DNA of 64,000 nucleotides, from NCBI RefSeq assembly GCF_965228805.1, contig NZ_CBDDIE010000003.1, positions 1,488,001-1,552,000 of the forward strand, given 5' to 3'. Positions 8,483 to 17,254 of the stretch are shown in pieces. This DNA is from JASBTN01 sp965228805. GTDB taxonomy: Bacteria > Pseudomonadota > Alphaproteobacteria > Rhodobacterales > Rhodobacteraceae. A model generated the notes under the pieces. It ran no database searches, was not told where the DNA came from, and was given only the letters and a program-made list of their open reading frames with translations. Position 1 is the first letter of the stretch; each line of letters starts with the position of its first letter. The position numbers and the translations under genes are program-made.

Positions 8483-9934
8483 TTAGCGGAACACGTCCTC
8501 GCGCACCGAGACATAGACGTCCGAACTGCTGGCCTCCGGCATGCCCTGAAGCAGCGCAACCAGCTGACCGTTCACGATGACCTCGCCGTCCTCGCCATCC
8601 GCCGAGGGCTGTACTTCGAGGATGATATCGCCATAGGTCGTGTTCGGATTGAGCTCGATGCGCAGGAAATCCTCGCCCGGCACGAAATCCGTCACCTCGG
8701 CATATTCCGCCACCTCGTCATCGGCATAGAGCCAGAATGTGTCATTGCCCTCGCCACCGGTGGCCTCGTCATGAAGGTCCATGATGATCGTGTCATTGCC
8801 CGTGCCGCCATCCAGCACATCCGCGTCACCGTCGAGGTGATCGGTGAAGGCAAAGCGCTCTGATCCATCCTCTTCGCTGGCCAGGCCGTTGTGGTCGATC
8901 ACGTCGTCGCCCTCGCCGCCCGACAGGGTGTCGGCCCCGTCGCCGCCGCTGATATCATCGTCGCCGGCCCCGCCGTCGATTACGTCATCGTCGCTTTCAT
9001 CGGAGTCGGCGACATGCACGCCGCCCTTGAGGATTTCATCCCCGTCGCCGCCCTGGATCACGTCATCGCCCGCGCCGCCGTCCAGATAGGAATCGCTCCC
9101 CCCGCCGGTCAGCACATCGTCCCCGTCGCCGCCGAAGGCCGCTGTGGCGCCGTCACCCACGGTGATCTGGTCATCCCCCTCGCCGCCGAAGGCATAGCCC
9201 GCCTCGTCGCCGGTGGTGATCTGGTCGTCGCCCGTGCCGCCATCGACCACGTTCAACTCGCCCGGTGTCTCGATCAGCGGCGTGCCGTCCCACAGGTCCA
9301 GCTCGCCCTCGCCGGTGTCCGGGTCGCCGTCATCCTCGGCCACGATCACGTCGTCGCCCTCGGTGCCTTCGACATCCACCGTGTCGTCCAGTAGCCGCTC
9401 GAAATCATCCAAGCCTGCCACTGCATCACCGTCACGCTGCACGGCCTGCTCGACCAGAGTGCCATCGACCGGCAGCCCCTCGTCGGGCTCGTCAATCGGG
9501 TCGAGCACATCTTCGGGATCGACCGGATCGGTCGGGCCGGGCTCTTCGTCATCCGGATCGGTCGGGGTCAGCACGTCCTCGGGATCAATCGGATCGCCGG
9601 GCTCCGGCGGTTCCTCGTCATCCTCGTCGATCGGTGTCAGGACCGTATTGTCCGGATCGTCCGGATCGTCGGATTGCTCCGCTTCGCCCGGATGTTCCGA
9701 AACGGGCGCCACCGGCCCATCTGTGGTTCCGTCAACCGTTCCCACCGCATCCAACAGGTCAAGCATATCGCCCGTATCTTCGGTCGGAAGCGGATCACCC
9801 GTGTCATCAACACCGGTGTCATCCCCGGCCTCGGAACCCCCGGTATCCGTGTCGTCGTCACCGCCGAACAAATCTGTCATGAATAGCAGGGGCAGCAGCC
9901 CCAGAAGAAGCAAGCCATACAGCATGGCACCCAC
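8483..9934 (-). CDS. RTX-type calcium-binding acidic protein 1
   Basis: A 483-residue very acidic protein. It starts with a hydrophobic anchor or signal (about residues 5-22), then a long Asp/Glu/Pro linker containing two near-copies of a DPxDPEDVL unit, then at least six glycine/aspartate nonapeptides of the GGxGDDxx type (about residues 235-360) that fold as a calcium-binding parallel beta-roll. The C-terminal 100 residues (TDFVPGEDFLRIEL onward) form a distinct beta-rich end also seen, in diverged form, in the protein at 10370-11374. It is probably surface-located; no protease or lipase domain is present. Confidence 0.85.
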   Translation of the reverse strand: MGAMLYGLLLLGLLPLLFMTDLFGGDDDTDTGGSEAGDDTGVDDTGDPLPTEDTGDMLDLLDAVGTVDGTTDGPVAPVSEHPGEAEQSDDPDDPDNTVLTPIDEDDEEPPEPGDPIDPEDVLTPTDPDDEEPGPTDPVDPEDVLDPIDEPDEGLPVDGTLVEQAVQRDGDAVAGLDDFERLLDDTVDVEGTEGDDVIVAEDDGDPDTGEGELDLWDGTPLIETPGELNVVDGGTGDDQITTGDEAGYAFGGEGDDQITVGDGATAAFGGDGDDVLTGGGSDSYLDGGAGDDVIQGGDGDEILKGGVHVADSDESDDDVIDGGAGDDDISGGDGADTLSGGEGDDVIDHNGLASEEDGSERFAFTDHLDGDADVLDGGTGNDTIIMDLHDEATGGEGNDTFWLYADDEVAEYAEVTDFVPGEDFLRIELNPNTTYGDIILEVQPSADGEDGEVIVNGQLVALLQGMPEASSSDVYVSVREDVFR

Positions 9935-10051
9935 CTTGTAACACCCAATCTCACCTCTTAGGATAATAGGCGAGATCGCACACTTCCCCGAACGTATTCT
10001 GGGAACAATTCAATGTAAACAGAGGGTTGTTAAATCCTTAACGGGGGCAAG

Positions 10052-10351
10052 ATGGTTCAGGAGAGCGAAGGCGAACGCAGTAGCCCCGATCTGACCGCCG
10101 AGGTCCGCGCGCTGCGCGACGAGGTGGCGCAGATGAACGCACATCGTTTCATCCGCCTGCACGACAGCCTGTGGAAGCTCGGCCTGTTCCAGCTCTACCG
10201 CGGTCTGGCCTTCGGTCTCGGCTCGGTCCTGGGCGCGACGATCCTGGTGGCTTTTGTGATCCGCATGCTCGGCTCGATCGACTTCATCCCGGTGCTGGGC
10301 GACTGGGCACAGCAGATCATTGATCAGCTGAACACCGGGCAGGATATTTGA
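10052..10351 (+). CDS. DUF5665 small membrane protein
   Basis: A 99-residue protein with a charged N-terminal helix (LRDEVAQMNAHRFIRLHDS), then the block LGLFQLYRGLAFGLGSVLGATILVAF with one transmembrane segment and a short amphipathic tail. This matches DUF5665. It is encoded opposite to, and exactly between, two RTX-like genes, so it may be related to their export or anchoring; that link is only positional. Confidence 0.82.
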   Translation: MVQESEGERSSPDLTAEVRALRDEVAQMNAHRFIRLHDSLWKLGLFQLYRGLAFGLGSVLGATILVAFVIRMLGSIDFIPVLGDWAQQIIDQLNTGQDI

Positions 10352-10369
10352 GCGTCAAGGCGACCCAGG

Positions 10370-11374
10370 TCAATTCGGCAGCTGCAACCCGCGCAGTGTG
10401 ATCTCCACCGGGTCCAGCGCGGCGTTTTCCACTTCGGCGATCATCTCGCCGTTCAGGAAGATCTGCGTGCCATCGGGGCCGATGGTGGTTGTCAGCTGCG
10501 GATTGGCGTCCAGCACCGTGTCATAGATGACCACGATCTCGTCCTCAGTTTCGTCGAAATCGAGGATCGTGCTGGCGTGCCCGTCCGCAACCCAGCGCCC
10601 AAGGATGAAGTCATCGGCACCGCTGCCGCCCCGCGCAATATCGTCATTGCCAAGGACAAGGGTGTCGTTCCCTTCGCCACCATCAACCTGATCGCCGACA
10701 TCAAGGTCGGTGCGCGACAAGGCATTGGTAAGACCGGAAGATCCATAGATCAGGTCGTTCCCTTCGCCGCCCAGCAGGACGTCGGCATCCGCGTTTCCGG
10801 CCAGGATGTCATTGCCAGTGCCCCCGACAAGCGTGTCATGGCCCAGGCCGCCCACAAGCTGGTCCTCGCCCGCCTCACCGTGCAGTTCATCGTTGCCACT
10901 GTCACCCCAGAGCTGGTCATTCCCCGAACCGCCGAACAGCCGGTCGTCGCCGCCCACACCGATGATCTCATCCGCGCCGGTGCCGCCATAGGCCCGGTCG
11001 CTGCCGTTTCCGGCCTCGATATAGTCATCCCCGGAGCCGCCATGCAGGCGATCGTCCCCTTCGCCTCCGTCAATTCGGTCAGCGCCCGGACCGCCATGCA
11101 AGTAGTCATCTCCGTCAAAGCCGAACAGCAGATCGTCCCCGCTGTCCGCTTCGATGCTGTCGTCTCGGATGGAGCCATTCAGGGTGTCCGAGCCAGCGGT
11201 GCCGAACTCTTGAATGCCGTTGCCCGGCCCCGGATCCGGCCCCGGATCCGGTTGCGGGTCGGGCTGGGGTTCCGGCTCTGGCGCGGGATCGGTGTCCACA
11301 CTGTCCGAACCGCTGGACGCATCCAGCGCTAGCCCGGCTGCCAGCATGCCGAACAAAAGAAACAGACCACCCAT
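10370..11374 (-). CDS. RTX-type calcium-binding acidic protein 2
   Basis: A 334-residue protein with a hydrophobic N-terminus (about residues 2-18), a Pro/Glu/Asp linker of PEPEPQPDPQPDPG type, and about ten consecutive RTX nonapeptides (GGxGxDxLxG pattern, about residues 65-235). The C-terminal domain (TILDFDETEDEIVVIYD, then DGTQIFLNGEMIAEVEN) parallels that of the other RTX protein. The layout anchor-linker-repeat-tail is the same in both, suggesting an ancient duplication. It is probably exported and stabilised by calcium. Confidence 0.85.
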   Translation of the reverse strand: MGGLFLLFGMLAAGLALDASSGSDSVDTDPAPEPEPQPDPQPDPGPDPGPGNGIQEFGTAGSDTLNGSIRDDSIEADSGDDLLFGFDGDDYLHGGPGADRIDGGEGDDRLHGGSGDDYIEAGNGSDRAYGGTGADEIIGVGGDDRLFGGSGNDQLWGDSGNDELHGEAGEDQLVGGLGHDTLVGGTGNDILAGNADADVLLGGEGNDLIYGSSGLTNALSRTDLDVGDQVDGGEGNDTLVLGNDDIARGGSGADDFILGRWVADGHASTILDFDETEDEIVVIYDTVLDANPQLTTTIGPDGTQIFLNGEMIAEVENAALDPVEITLRGLQLPN

Positions 11375-11707
11375 GATCCCCTCCGAAAGTCTTAATCAAC
11401 CGTTGCGAGAACTAGCAGCGTAGACCGGGAGGGGCAAGCTTCTGGTAAATATCCGAAATTTTAGACAACAGTGCGTCAAATTGACGGTGTACTGTTCTGG
11501 CTTCGAGAACAGTCTTTGCGGCAGTTCCGCCCTGTGTGCGGCGCGCGCGGGGGAATCGCCCGGCCATGCCGAATCCCTTTGCTTTCTGCCGCAATCTGCC
11601 CTATATGCGCCCATCCGCCGGATTCCCCTGGGCTCCGGCGGCCTCCATGGACCTGGCTGGACGACATCCCGGCCTGCGCCCGAAACTCAAACCGTAAGGA
11701 GACCCCG
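11375..11707. other. Intergenic region before rpsO
   Basis: No gene is supported here. It holds the start region of RTX protein 2 on the minus strand and the rpsO leader on the plus strand, including the promoter-like pair at 11579-11607 and a purine-rich ribosome binding site (AAGGAGACC) before rpsO. Short ORFs in the stretch have no coding character. Confidence 0.5.
11579..11607 (+). promoter_or_regulatory. Candidate housekeeping promoter of rpsO
   Basis: TTGCTT (11579-11584) and TATATG (11602-11607) are separated by exactly 17 bases, close to the sigma-70-type consensus, about 100 bases before the rpsO start. It agrees in strand and position with rpsO, but transcription start data would be needed. 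Confidence 0.45.
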
Positions 11708-11977
11708 ATGTCGATCACTGTTGAAGAAAAGACCCGCCTGATCAAGGAATTCGGCACCACGGAAGGCGACACCGGTTCGCCCGAAGTCCAGGTTGCCATC
11801 CTGTCGTCGCGCATCGCGACCCTGACCGAGCACTTCAAGACCCACAAGAAGGACAACCACGGCCGCCGTGGCCTTCTGAAGATGGTTGCCCAGCGCCGCA
11901 AGCTGCTGGACTACGTGAAGCGCAAGGACGAGGCCCGTTACCAGGACCTGATCAAGCGCCTGGGCCTGCGTCGCTAA
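11708..11977 (+). CDS. rpsO: 30S ribosomal protein S15
   Basis: An 89-residue S15, which binds 16S rRNA helices 20-22 in the central domain. The family blocks GDTGSPEVQ, LTEHFKTHKKDNHGRRGL and RRKLLDYVKRKD are intact and the length is standard. The ATG follows AAGGAGACCCCG. rpsO and pnp are neighbours in many bacteria; here a yceI gene on the other strand and a terminator sit between them. Confidence 0.98.
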   Translation: MSITVEEKTRLIKEFGTTEGDTGSPEVQVAILSSRIATLTEHFKTHKKDNHGRRGLLKMVAQRRKLLDYVKRKDEARYQDLIKRLGLRR

Positions 11978-12008
11978 GCCCCTGGGGCCGACGCATCCCA
12001 TCTACTGG

Positions 12009-12043
12009 AAAGGCCGCTGCACCGCGCAGTGGCCTTTTTCTTT
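12009..12043 (+). terminator. Rho-independent terminator after rpsO
   Basis: AAGGCCGCTGC pairs with GCAGTGGCCTT (12010-12035) with one G-T pair, followed by TTTTTCTTT. It lies 30 bases after the rpsO stop and before the convergent yceI gene. Confidence 0.85.
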
Positions 12044-12057
12044 GCGGTAAAGGTGGT

Positions 12058-12633
12058 TTAGCCGTCGTCGCGATCCAATCGCACGATGATGTTCAGCCGG
12101 ATTTCCTCGTCAACCATGTTCGGCAGGCCGGTGACCCCGAAATCGCTGCGTCGGACGGTCCCGGTCACATGCACCGCCAGGCGTGACAGATCACCCGGAT
12201 CCGTGCCGCGCTGGCGAAATACCTGGGCATCCAGGTTCACCGGATGGGTCACGCCGCGGATCTTCATGTCGCCGCTCAGCACCGCCGAGGTTCGTGCAAT
12301 GCGCAGCGCGCGGCTTTCGAAGGTCATCACCGGAAACCGCTCCGTGTTCAGCATGTCCCGGCTGCGAATGGCCTGGCTGGCAAAGGGCAGGTTGGTCCGC
12401 GCGCGGGCGGCATCCACGCTGACCCGGATCCGGCTGTCGCGGTTGCGCTCGAAGTCCAGCAGCACCTCGGCCTCCAGGATCGGGAAGCTGCCGGTGATTT
12501 CCTGCTGCGAGGTTTCGACCACGAACCCGGCCATCGACCGCGCGCGATCCAGCTCATAGCGCACCGGTTCCGCCCGGACCGGGGTGGTCAGCAACAGCGC
12601 AAGCAACAGCAGCGGGGCAAACAGGTGTTTCAT
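12058..12633 (-). CDS. YceI-family periplasmic protein
   Basis: A 191-residue protein with a Sec signal peptide (MKHLFAPLLLLALLLTTPVRA). The mature part has the YceI lipocalin-like pattern: VRYELDRARSMAGFVVE, RDMLNTERFPVMTFES, and the C-terminal NIIVRLDR strand. YceI proteins bind isoprenoid-type lipids in the periplasm. The start chosen is the ATG giving the signal peptide; the longer open frame upstream overlaps the pnp leader and has no coding character. Confidence 0.9.
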   Translation of the reverse strand: MKHLFAPLLLLALLLTTPVRAEPVRYELDRARSMAGFVVETSQQEITGSFPILEAEVLLDFERNRDSRIRVSVDAARARTNLPFASQAIRSRDMLNTERFPVMTFESRALRIARTSAVLSGDMKIRGVTHPVNLDAQVFRQRGTDPGDLSRLAVHVTGTVRRSDFGVTGLPNMVDEEIRLNIIVRLDRDDG

Positions 12634-12889
12634 GACGCCACCATAGGGGCGACCGCCCCCTGCGGGCAAAACACGGCTTGTCACAGGGTCGCGACGCCCA
12701 CCCGCCGACCCGGGCGAACCTTTTCGCTTTATAAGGGCGTGAAAATCCTGTATGGCCCGCCCATCTGAGACGTGGTGCCCGGACCCCGGCACCGTGAAAA
12801 GGATATAAGAGGGGTCGGCGGCAATGGGGCCGTCATGCAAACGGGAGACGCGGGAGGGCCCGCGAGTGCTCCCATCTAGGATACGACAT

Positions 12890-15037
12890 ATGTTCAACGA
12901 GACGAAAAAATCCATGCAGTGGGGCGAAGAGACGCTCACGCTGGAAACGGGCAAGGTTGCCCGTCAGGCCGACGGCTCGGTCATCGCCACCCTGGGCGAG
13001 ACTTCCGTCATGGCCAACGTGACCTTCGCCAAGGAACAGAAGCCCGGTCAGGACTTCTTCCCGCTGACGGTTCACTACAACGAGAAATACTATGCTGCCG
13101 GCAAGATCCCCGGTGGCTTCTTCAAGCGCGAAGCGCGTCCGACCGAGAAAGAGACGCTGACCTCGCGCCTGATCGACCGTCCGATCCGCCCGCTGTTCGT
13201 CCCCGGCTTCAAGAACGAAGTGCTGGTGATCTGCACCGTGCTGTCGCACGACCTGGTCAATGACCCGGACATCGTCGCGATGATCGCCGCCTCGGCCGCG
13301 CTGACCCTGTCGGGCGCACCCTTCATGGGCCCGATCGCCGGTGCCCGCGTCGGTTACGAGGATGGCGAATACATCCTGAACCCGACCTGCGACGAGATGC
13401 ACGACCTGCGCAACAACCCCGATCAGCGTCTGGACCTGGTGGTTGCCGGGACCAAGGATGCCGTGATGATGGTGGAATCCGAAGCCTACGAGCTGTCGGA
13501 AGCCGAGATGCTGGGCGCCGTAAACTTCGCGCATGAGCAGATTCAGCCGGTCATCGACCTGATCATCGAGCTGGCCGAAGAGGCCGCCAAGGATCCGTTC
13601 GACTTCCAGCCCGCCGATTACAGCGAGCTGTTCGCCGCCGTGAAAGCCGCCGGTGAAGACAAGGTGCGTGCCGCCTATGCCATCACCGACAAGCAGGAAC
13701 GCGTTGCCGCCGTCGCCGCCGCCAAGGACGCCATCAAGGACGCCCTGTCGGAAGAGCAGCTGGCAGACGAGAACCTGGGTTCGGCCCTGAAAAAACTGGA
13801 AAGCACCGTTCTGCGCGGCGACGTGGTCAAGTCGGGCAAGCGTATCGACGGCCGCGCGCTGGACCAGATCCGTGGCATCGACAGCACCGTCGGCATGCTG
13901 CCCCGCACCCACGGTTCGGCCCTGTTCACCCGTGGCGAAACCCAGGGCCTGGTCGTGACCACCCTGGGCACTGGCGACGACGAACAGATGATTGACGCGC
14001 TGACCGGCACCTACAAGTCGAACTTCCTGCTGCACTACAACTTCCCGCCGTACTCGGTCGGTGAGGTTGGCCGTTTCGGCCCTCCGGGTCGTCGTGAGAT
14101 CGGCCACGGCAAGCTGGCCTGGCGTGCGCTGCAGGCCGTCCTGCCCGCCGCGACCGACTTCCCCTACACCATTCGCCTGGTGTCGGAGATCACCGAGTCG
14201 AACGGTTCCTCCTCGATGGCCACCGTCTGCGGCAGCTCGCTGTCGATGATGGACGCCGCCGTGCCGCTGAAGGCCCCGGTGGCCGGTGTGGCCATGGGTC
14301 TGATCCTGGAAGACGACGGCTCCTACGCGGTTCTGTCGGACATCCTGGGTGACGAAGACCACCTGGGCGACATGGACTTCAAGGTGGCGGGTACCGAAAA
14401 CGGCATCACTTCGCTGCAAATGGACATCAAGGTCGCGGGCATCACCCCTGAGATCATGGAAAAAGCCCTGGCCCAGGCCAAGGACGGCCGGATGCACATC
14501 CTGGGCGAAATGTCCAAGGCGCTGACCGAAGGCCGCTCGGAGTTTTCGGCCCACGCCCCGCGTATCGAGACCATGAACATCCCGACCGACAAGATCCGTG
14601 AAGTGATCGGTTCGGGCGGCAAGGTCATCCGCGAGATCGTCGAAGTGTCGGGCGCCAAGGTCGACATCAACGACGATGGCGTGATCAAGATCGCCTCGCC
14701 GAACAATGACTCGATCCAGAAGGCCTATGACATGATCCACGCGATCGTGGCCGAGCCGGAAGAAGGCGCGATCTACAACGGCAAGGTCGTGAAGATCGTC
14801 GACTTCGGCGCCTTCGTGAACTTCTTCGGCAAGCGCGACGGCCTGGTGCACGTCAGCCAGATCGAAAACCGCCGCCTGAACCACCCCTCGGACGTTCTGA
14901 AGGAAGGCCAGGAAGTGAAAGTCAAGCTGCTGGGCTTCGACGATCGCGGCAAGGTGCGCCTGTCGATGAAAGTCGTCGACCAGGAGACCGGTGAAGAGAT
15001 CGTCGCCGAGAAGAAGAAAAAAGACGAAGACGCCTAA
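12890..15037 (+). CDS. pnp: Polyribonucleotide nucleotidyltransferase
   Basis: A 715-residue PNPase, the phosphorolytic 3'-5' exonuclease of the RNA degradosome. Order of domains: first RNase PH-like domain (about 1-220), alpha-helical linker, second catalytic PH domain (about 320-545, containing RFGPPGRREIGHGKLA), KH domain with GSGGKVIREI near residue 570, and a C-terminal S1 domain (GKVVKIVDFGAFVNF, about 625-695). Lys/Glu-rich tail. The ATG at 12890 gives the standard N-terminus MFNETKKSMQWG; the frame extends upstream only as leader. A strong terminator follows. Confidence 0.98.
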   Translation: MFNETKKSMQWGEETLTLETGKVARQADGSVIATLGETSVMANVTFAKEQKPGQDFFPLTVHYNEKYYAAGKIPGGFFKREARPTEKETLTSRLIDRPIRPLFVPGFKNEVLVICTVLSHDLVNDPDIVAMIAASAALTLSGAPFMGPIAGARVGYEDGEYILNPTCDEMHDLRNNPDQRLDLVVAGTKDAVMMVESEAYELSEAEMLGAVNFAHEQIQPVIDLIIELAEEAAKDPFDFQPADYSELFAAVKAAGEDKVRAAYAITDKQERVAAVAAAKDAIKDALSEEQLADENLGSALKKLESTVLRGDVVKSGKRIDGRALDQIRGIDSTVGMLPRTHGSALFTRGETQGLVVTTLGTGDDEQMIDALTGTYKSNFLLHYNFPPYSVGEVGRFGPPGRREIGHGKLAWRALQAVLPAATDFPYTIRLVSEITESNGSSSMATVCGSSLSMMDAAVPLKAPVAGVAMGLILEDDGSYAVLSDILGDEDHLGDMDFKVAGTENGITSLQMDIKVAGITPEIMEKALAQAKDGRMHILGEMSKALTEGRSEFSAHAPRIETMNIPTDKIREVIGSGGKVIREIVEVSGAKVDINDDGVIKIASPNNDSIQKAYDMIHAIVAEPEEGAIYNGKVVKIVDFGAFVNFFGKRDGLVHVSQIENRRLNHPSDVLKEGQEVKVKLLGFDDRGKVRLSMKVVDQETGEEIVAEKKKKDEDA

Positions 15038-15096
15038 GGTTCGGCCCTGCCGAACCTGCACCCGGCCAAGTCTGGGTGTGTGTGTTCCGACAATCG

Positions 15097-15127
15097 AAAG
15101 CCCCGGTGGAAACACCGGGGCTTTTTG
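15097..15127 (+). terminator. Rho-independent terminator after pnp
   Basis: AAAGCCCCGGTG (15097-15108) pairs with CACCGGGGCTTT (15113-15124) over a GAAA loop, followed by a T-run. A nearly identical stem closes serA on the other strand (17150-17186). Confidence 0.9.
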
Positions 15128-15142
15128 TTGGCTGACAGTTGC

Positions 15143-15919
15143 TCAGAACTTGCCGTTCCCATGGGCCATTTCGGCCGGGATCTCGGAAATCGTGTCCCAG
15201 TGTTCAACGATCTTGCCGTCCTCCACCCGGAACAAGTCGAAGAAGGCGGTGTGCTGCGTTCCCAGCGTGCCTTCGGAGGCGGTAAAGACGAAATTGCCCT
15301 CGGCCACCACCATATGCGTATCGGTATAAGCCATCGCCTGCCCGGCCTCCGCCATCGCGGCCATCGCGGCGCCCAGCCCATCCAGCCCGTTCCCGACCAT
15401 CGGGTTGTGCTGGATATAGGTCTCGGTCGAGACATAGTCGGTGATCTTCTCCGGCGCCTTGCCATGCAGCACATCCGCCACAAACGCTTCGACCAGTGCC
15501 TTGTTCTCGGCGGTCTTGTCGCGGTCGGTGATCTCGGTCGCCCCGTCGGTCATGGAATTGCCGGATGGGGTTTGATCCGCCGGGACCGCCGGTTGCAGGT
15601 TGTCCCAATGTTCGGCCACCTTACCATCTTCCACGCGGAAGATGTCGAAGGCGACCTGCGTCTCGGCGCCGAAGGCCTGGGCGTTTTCGTAAGTGACATG
15701 CAGCACCACCAGGTCGCCCTCGGAAATGACACGATGCACGGTGGGGCTGAGGCCGCTTTCCTTCAGCGCCGGGAGGAAGCCCAGGATCGGCGCGGCGCCG
15801 GTGGGAACGGCGGGGTTGTGCTGGATATAGTCCTCTTTCATCAGCTTGCCGGCGGCCTCGGGGTCGAAGTCGACGAACAGGGCGGTGACAGCGGCAAGAA
15901 CGGTTTCAGTGGGGCTCAT
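15143..15919 (-). CDS. Tandem SnoaL-like (NTF2-fold) protein
   Basis: A 258-residue protein made of two SnoaL-like domains in a row. Each has the same landmarks: EDYIQHNP / TETYIQHNP, a segment with VVLHV / FVFTA, then FDIFRVEDGKVAEHWD / FDLFRVEDGKIVEHWD. Single-domain relatives are small-molecule isomerases or hydrolases; here the function is unknown. The ATG at 15919 follows AAAGGACATCCC; a longer in-frame start at 15958 is less likely. It is divergent from an HxlR regulator that probably controls it. Confidence 0.85.
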   Translation of the reverse strand: MSPTETVLAAVTALFVDFDPEAAGKLMKEDYIQHNPAVPTGAAPILGFLPALKESGLSPTVHRVISEGDLVVLHVTYENAQAFGAETQVAFDIFRVEDGKVAEHWDNLQPAVPADQTPSGNSMTDGATEITDRDKTAENKALVEAFVADVLHGKAPEKITDYVSTETYIQHNPMVGNGLDGLGAAMAAMAEAGQAMAYTDTHMVVAEGNFVFTASEGTLGTQHTAFFDLFRVEDGKIVEHWDTISEIPAEMAHGNGKF

Positions 15920-15938
15920 GGGATGTCCTTTCGAATCA

Positions 15939-16012
15939 AGTATTGTTCCGTGCTGCATTAAGTATTAAAAAGGAACCAGGTATCAATTACGCACTATTTG
16001 GGAACCAGGTAT
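15939..16012. promoter_or_regulatory. Direct-repeat operator between SnoaL gene and HxlR gene
   Basis: GGAACCAGGTAT occurs twice (15972-15983 and 16001-16012, the second running into the HxlR ATG), and a related site GGAACAATACT lies on the opposite strand (15939-15949). A repeated 12-mer covering the start of a regulator gene is a good candidate for the HxlR protein's own operator, repressing itself and the divergent SnoaL gene. Confidence 0.5.
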
Positions 16013-16379
16013 GGTCAAGGTAACTGCACTGACGAAGGAAGAGGCCGCGAACTGCCCGGTCCGGCAGGTTTTGTCGCAGGTCACGGGCAAATGGCAGATG
16101 CTGATCCTCTGCGCACTGGACGAGGGCCCGCTGCGGTTCGGCGCGCTGAAACGCTCTGTCGGGGACATCACCCAGCGGGTGCTGACCGAGAACCTGCGCA
16201 AGATGGAACGGGACGGCTATTTGATCCGCACCGTCGATCCGGGACCGCCGGTGTCGGTGACCTATCAGCTGACCGACATGGGGTCGGAGCTGTTCGGCCA
16301 CCTCGTGCCGCTGTTCACCTGGGCGGCGGAGCGTCATGGCGAAGTCAGCGCGGCGCGCGAAGCCTACGCGGCAGAATAA
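16011..16379 (+). CDS. HxlR-family transcriptional regulator
   Basis: A 122-residue winged-helix repressor of the HxlR/MarR-like type. The N-terminal CPVRQVLSQVTGKWQMLIL with the conserved Cys, then RFGALKRSVGDITQRVLTENLRKM (recognition helix) and the wing YLIRTVDPGPPVSVTYQLT are diagnostic. The Cys near residue 15 is the redox/thiol sensor position in some relatives. It diverges from the tandem-SnoaL gene, with repeated 12-mers in between, and overlaps the convergent phosphatase gene by 16 bases. Confidence 0.92.
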   Translation: MVKVTALTKEEAANCPVRQVLSQVTGKWQMLILCALDEGPLRFGALKRSVGDITQRVLTENLRKMERDGYLIRTVDPGPPVSVTYQLTDMGSELFGHLVPLFTWAAERHGEVSAAREAYAAE

Positions 16380-17113
16380 TCCCGTTTGACCAGCTTGCGC
16401 CCTTCATGCGTTAAGAGCCACGCCTCGCGCCCTTCGATCACCACGGCGGACAGCGCATCGCCATAGGCCGCCCCGGTGTCGAGGTTCAGGCGGTTGCCGT
16501 AATGCGTGACCTCATCCACCGGCGTGTGGCCATGCACGATCAGCGGGCCGTGGTCGGTCGGGTCGATGTGGAATTCCTTGCGGATCCACAGGAGGTCATC
16601 TTCGGTCTGCTCTTCCAGGGGCACACCGGGGCGGATACCGGCGTGGACGAAACACAGATCGCCCATGCGATACATTGCCGGCAGGTCGTCGAGGTAACGG
16701 CGGTGGACCGGCGGGACCGCCTCCATCGCCTTGGCGTGGATCTGATAGGTGCGCGCAAATTCGGGAAAGTCGATGCCGTAGCTTTCCAACGTCTCGATCC
16801 CGCCCACTGCGGGGTGAAACCAGCTGCTGTCGAGCAGAAGCTGGTCATCCGCCATTGGATAGTCGCGCAGGAACAGCGCCGCCATGCGGTCGTGGTTGCC
16901 CTTCAGCACCACCCAGTTCTCGCCCCGCACCTGGCCGTCCAACAAATACTGGATCACCCCGCGGCTGTCCGGCCCGCGGTCCACCAGGTCGCCCACATGC
17001 ACGATCGGCGCCTCCGTGTCGCCACAACGCGCGCGGTCCTCGGCAATCAACGCATGGGCCAGCTCCAGCTTGCCAAGGTGGCCGTGAATATCTCCGATCG
17101 CATAGGCGCGCAT
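16364..17113 (-). CDS. Metallophosphoesterase (PPP-type phosphatase)
   Basis: A 249-residue calcineurin-like phosphoesterase. The metal-ligand motifs appear in order: GDIHG (7-11), GDLVDRG (41-47), GNHD (about 72-75), and the C-terminal HGHTP. This spacing matches bacterial Ser/Thr phosphatases and ApaH-like hydrolases; the substrate is not determined. Cytoplasmic, no signal peptide. The 3' end overlaps the HxlR gene by 16 bases. Confidence 0.92.
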   Translation of the reverse strand: MRAYAIGDIHGHLGKLELAHALIAEDRARCGDTEAPIVHVGDLVDRGPDSRGVIQYLLDGQVRGENWVVLKGNHDRMAALFLRDYPMADDQLLLDSSWFHPAVGGIETLESYGIDFPEFARTYQIHAKAMEAVPPVHRRYLDDLPAMYRMGDLCFVHAGIRPGVPLEEQTEDDLLWIRKEFHIDPTDHGPLIVHGHTPVDEVTHYGNRLNLDTGAAYGDALSAVVIEGREAWLLTHEGRKLVKRDYSAA

Positions 17114-17149
17114 GGGGTCTCTCCTGTGTTGCGGGCACCCTAACCCGCG

Positions 17150-17186
17150 GGCAGAAAAAGAAAAGCCCCGGCGTTTCCACCGGGGC
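17150..17186 (-). terminator. Rho-independent terminator after serA
   Basis: On the minus strand GCCCCGG and CCGGGGC (17165-17171/17180-17186) form a stem followed by TTTTCTTTTTC. It follows the serA stop by about 70 bases and separates it from the phosphatase gene. Confidence 0.85.
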
Positions 17187-17254
17187 GTCTCAACTCTGAA
17201 AACAAGCGTCCAGCCTCGGCCGGGTGCCGGTTCGGGCAGGCCCGAACCGTGCGG

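Noticed and set aside
12833..15115. A 760-residue open frame opposite pnp
   Set aside because: It is an artefact of the strong GC bias at third codon positions; pnp on the other strand is certain and the frame has no ribosome binding site or recognisable domain.
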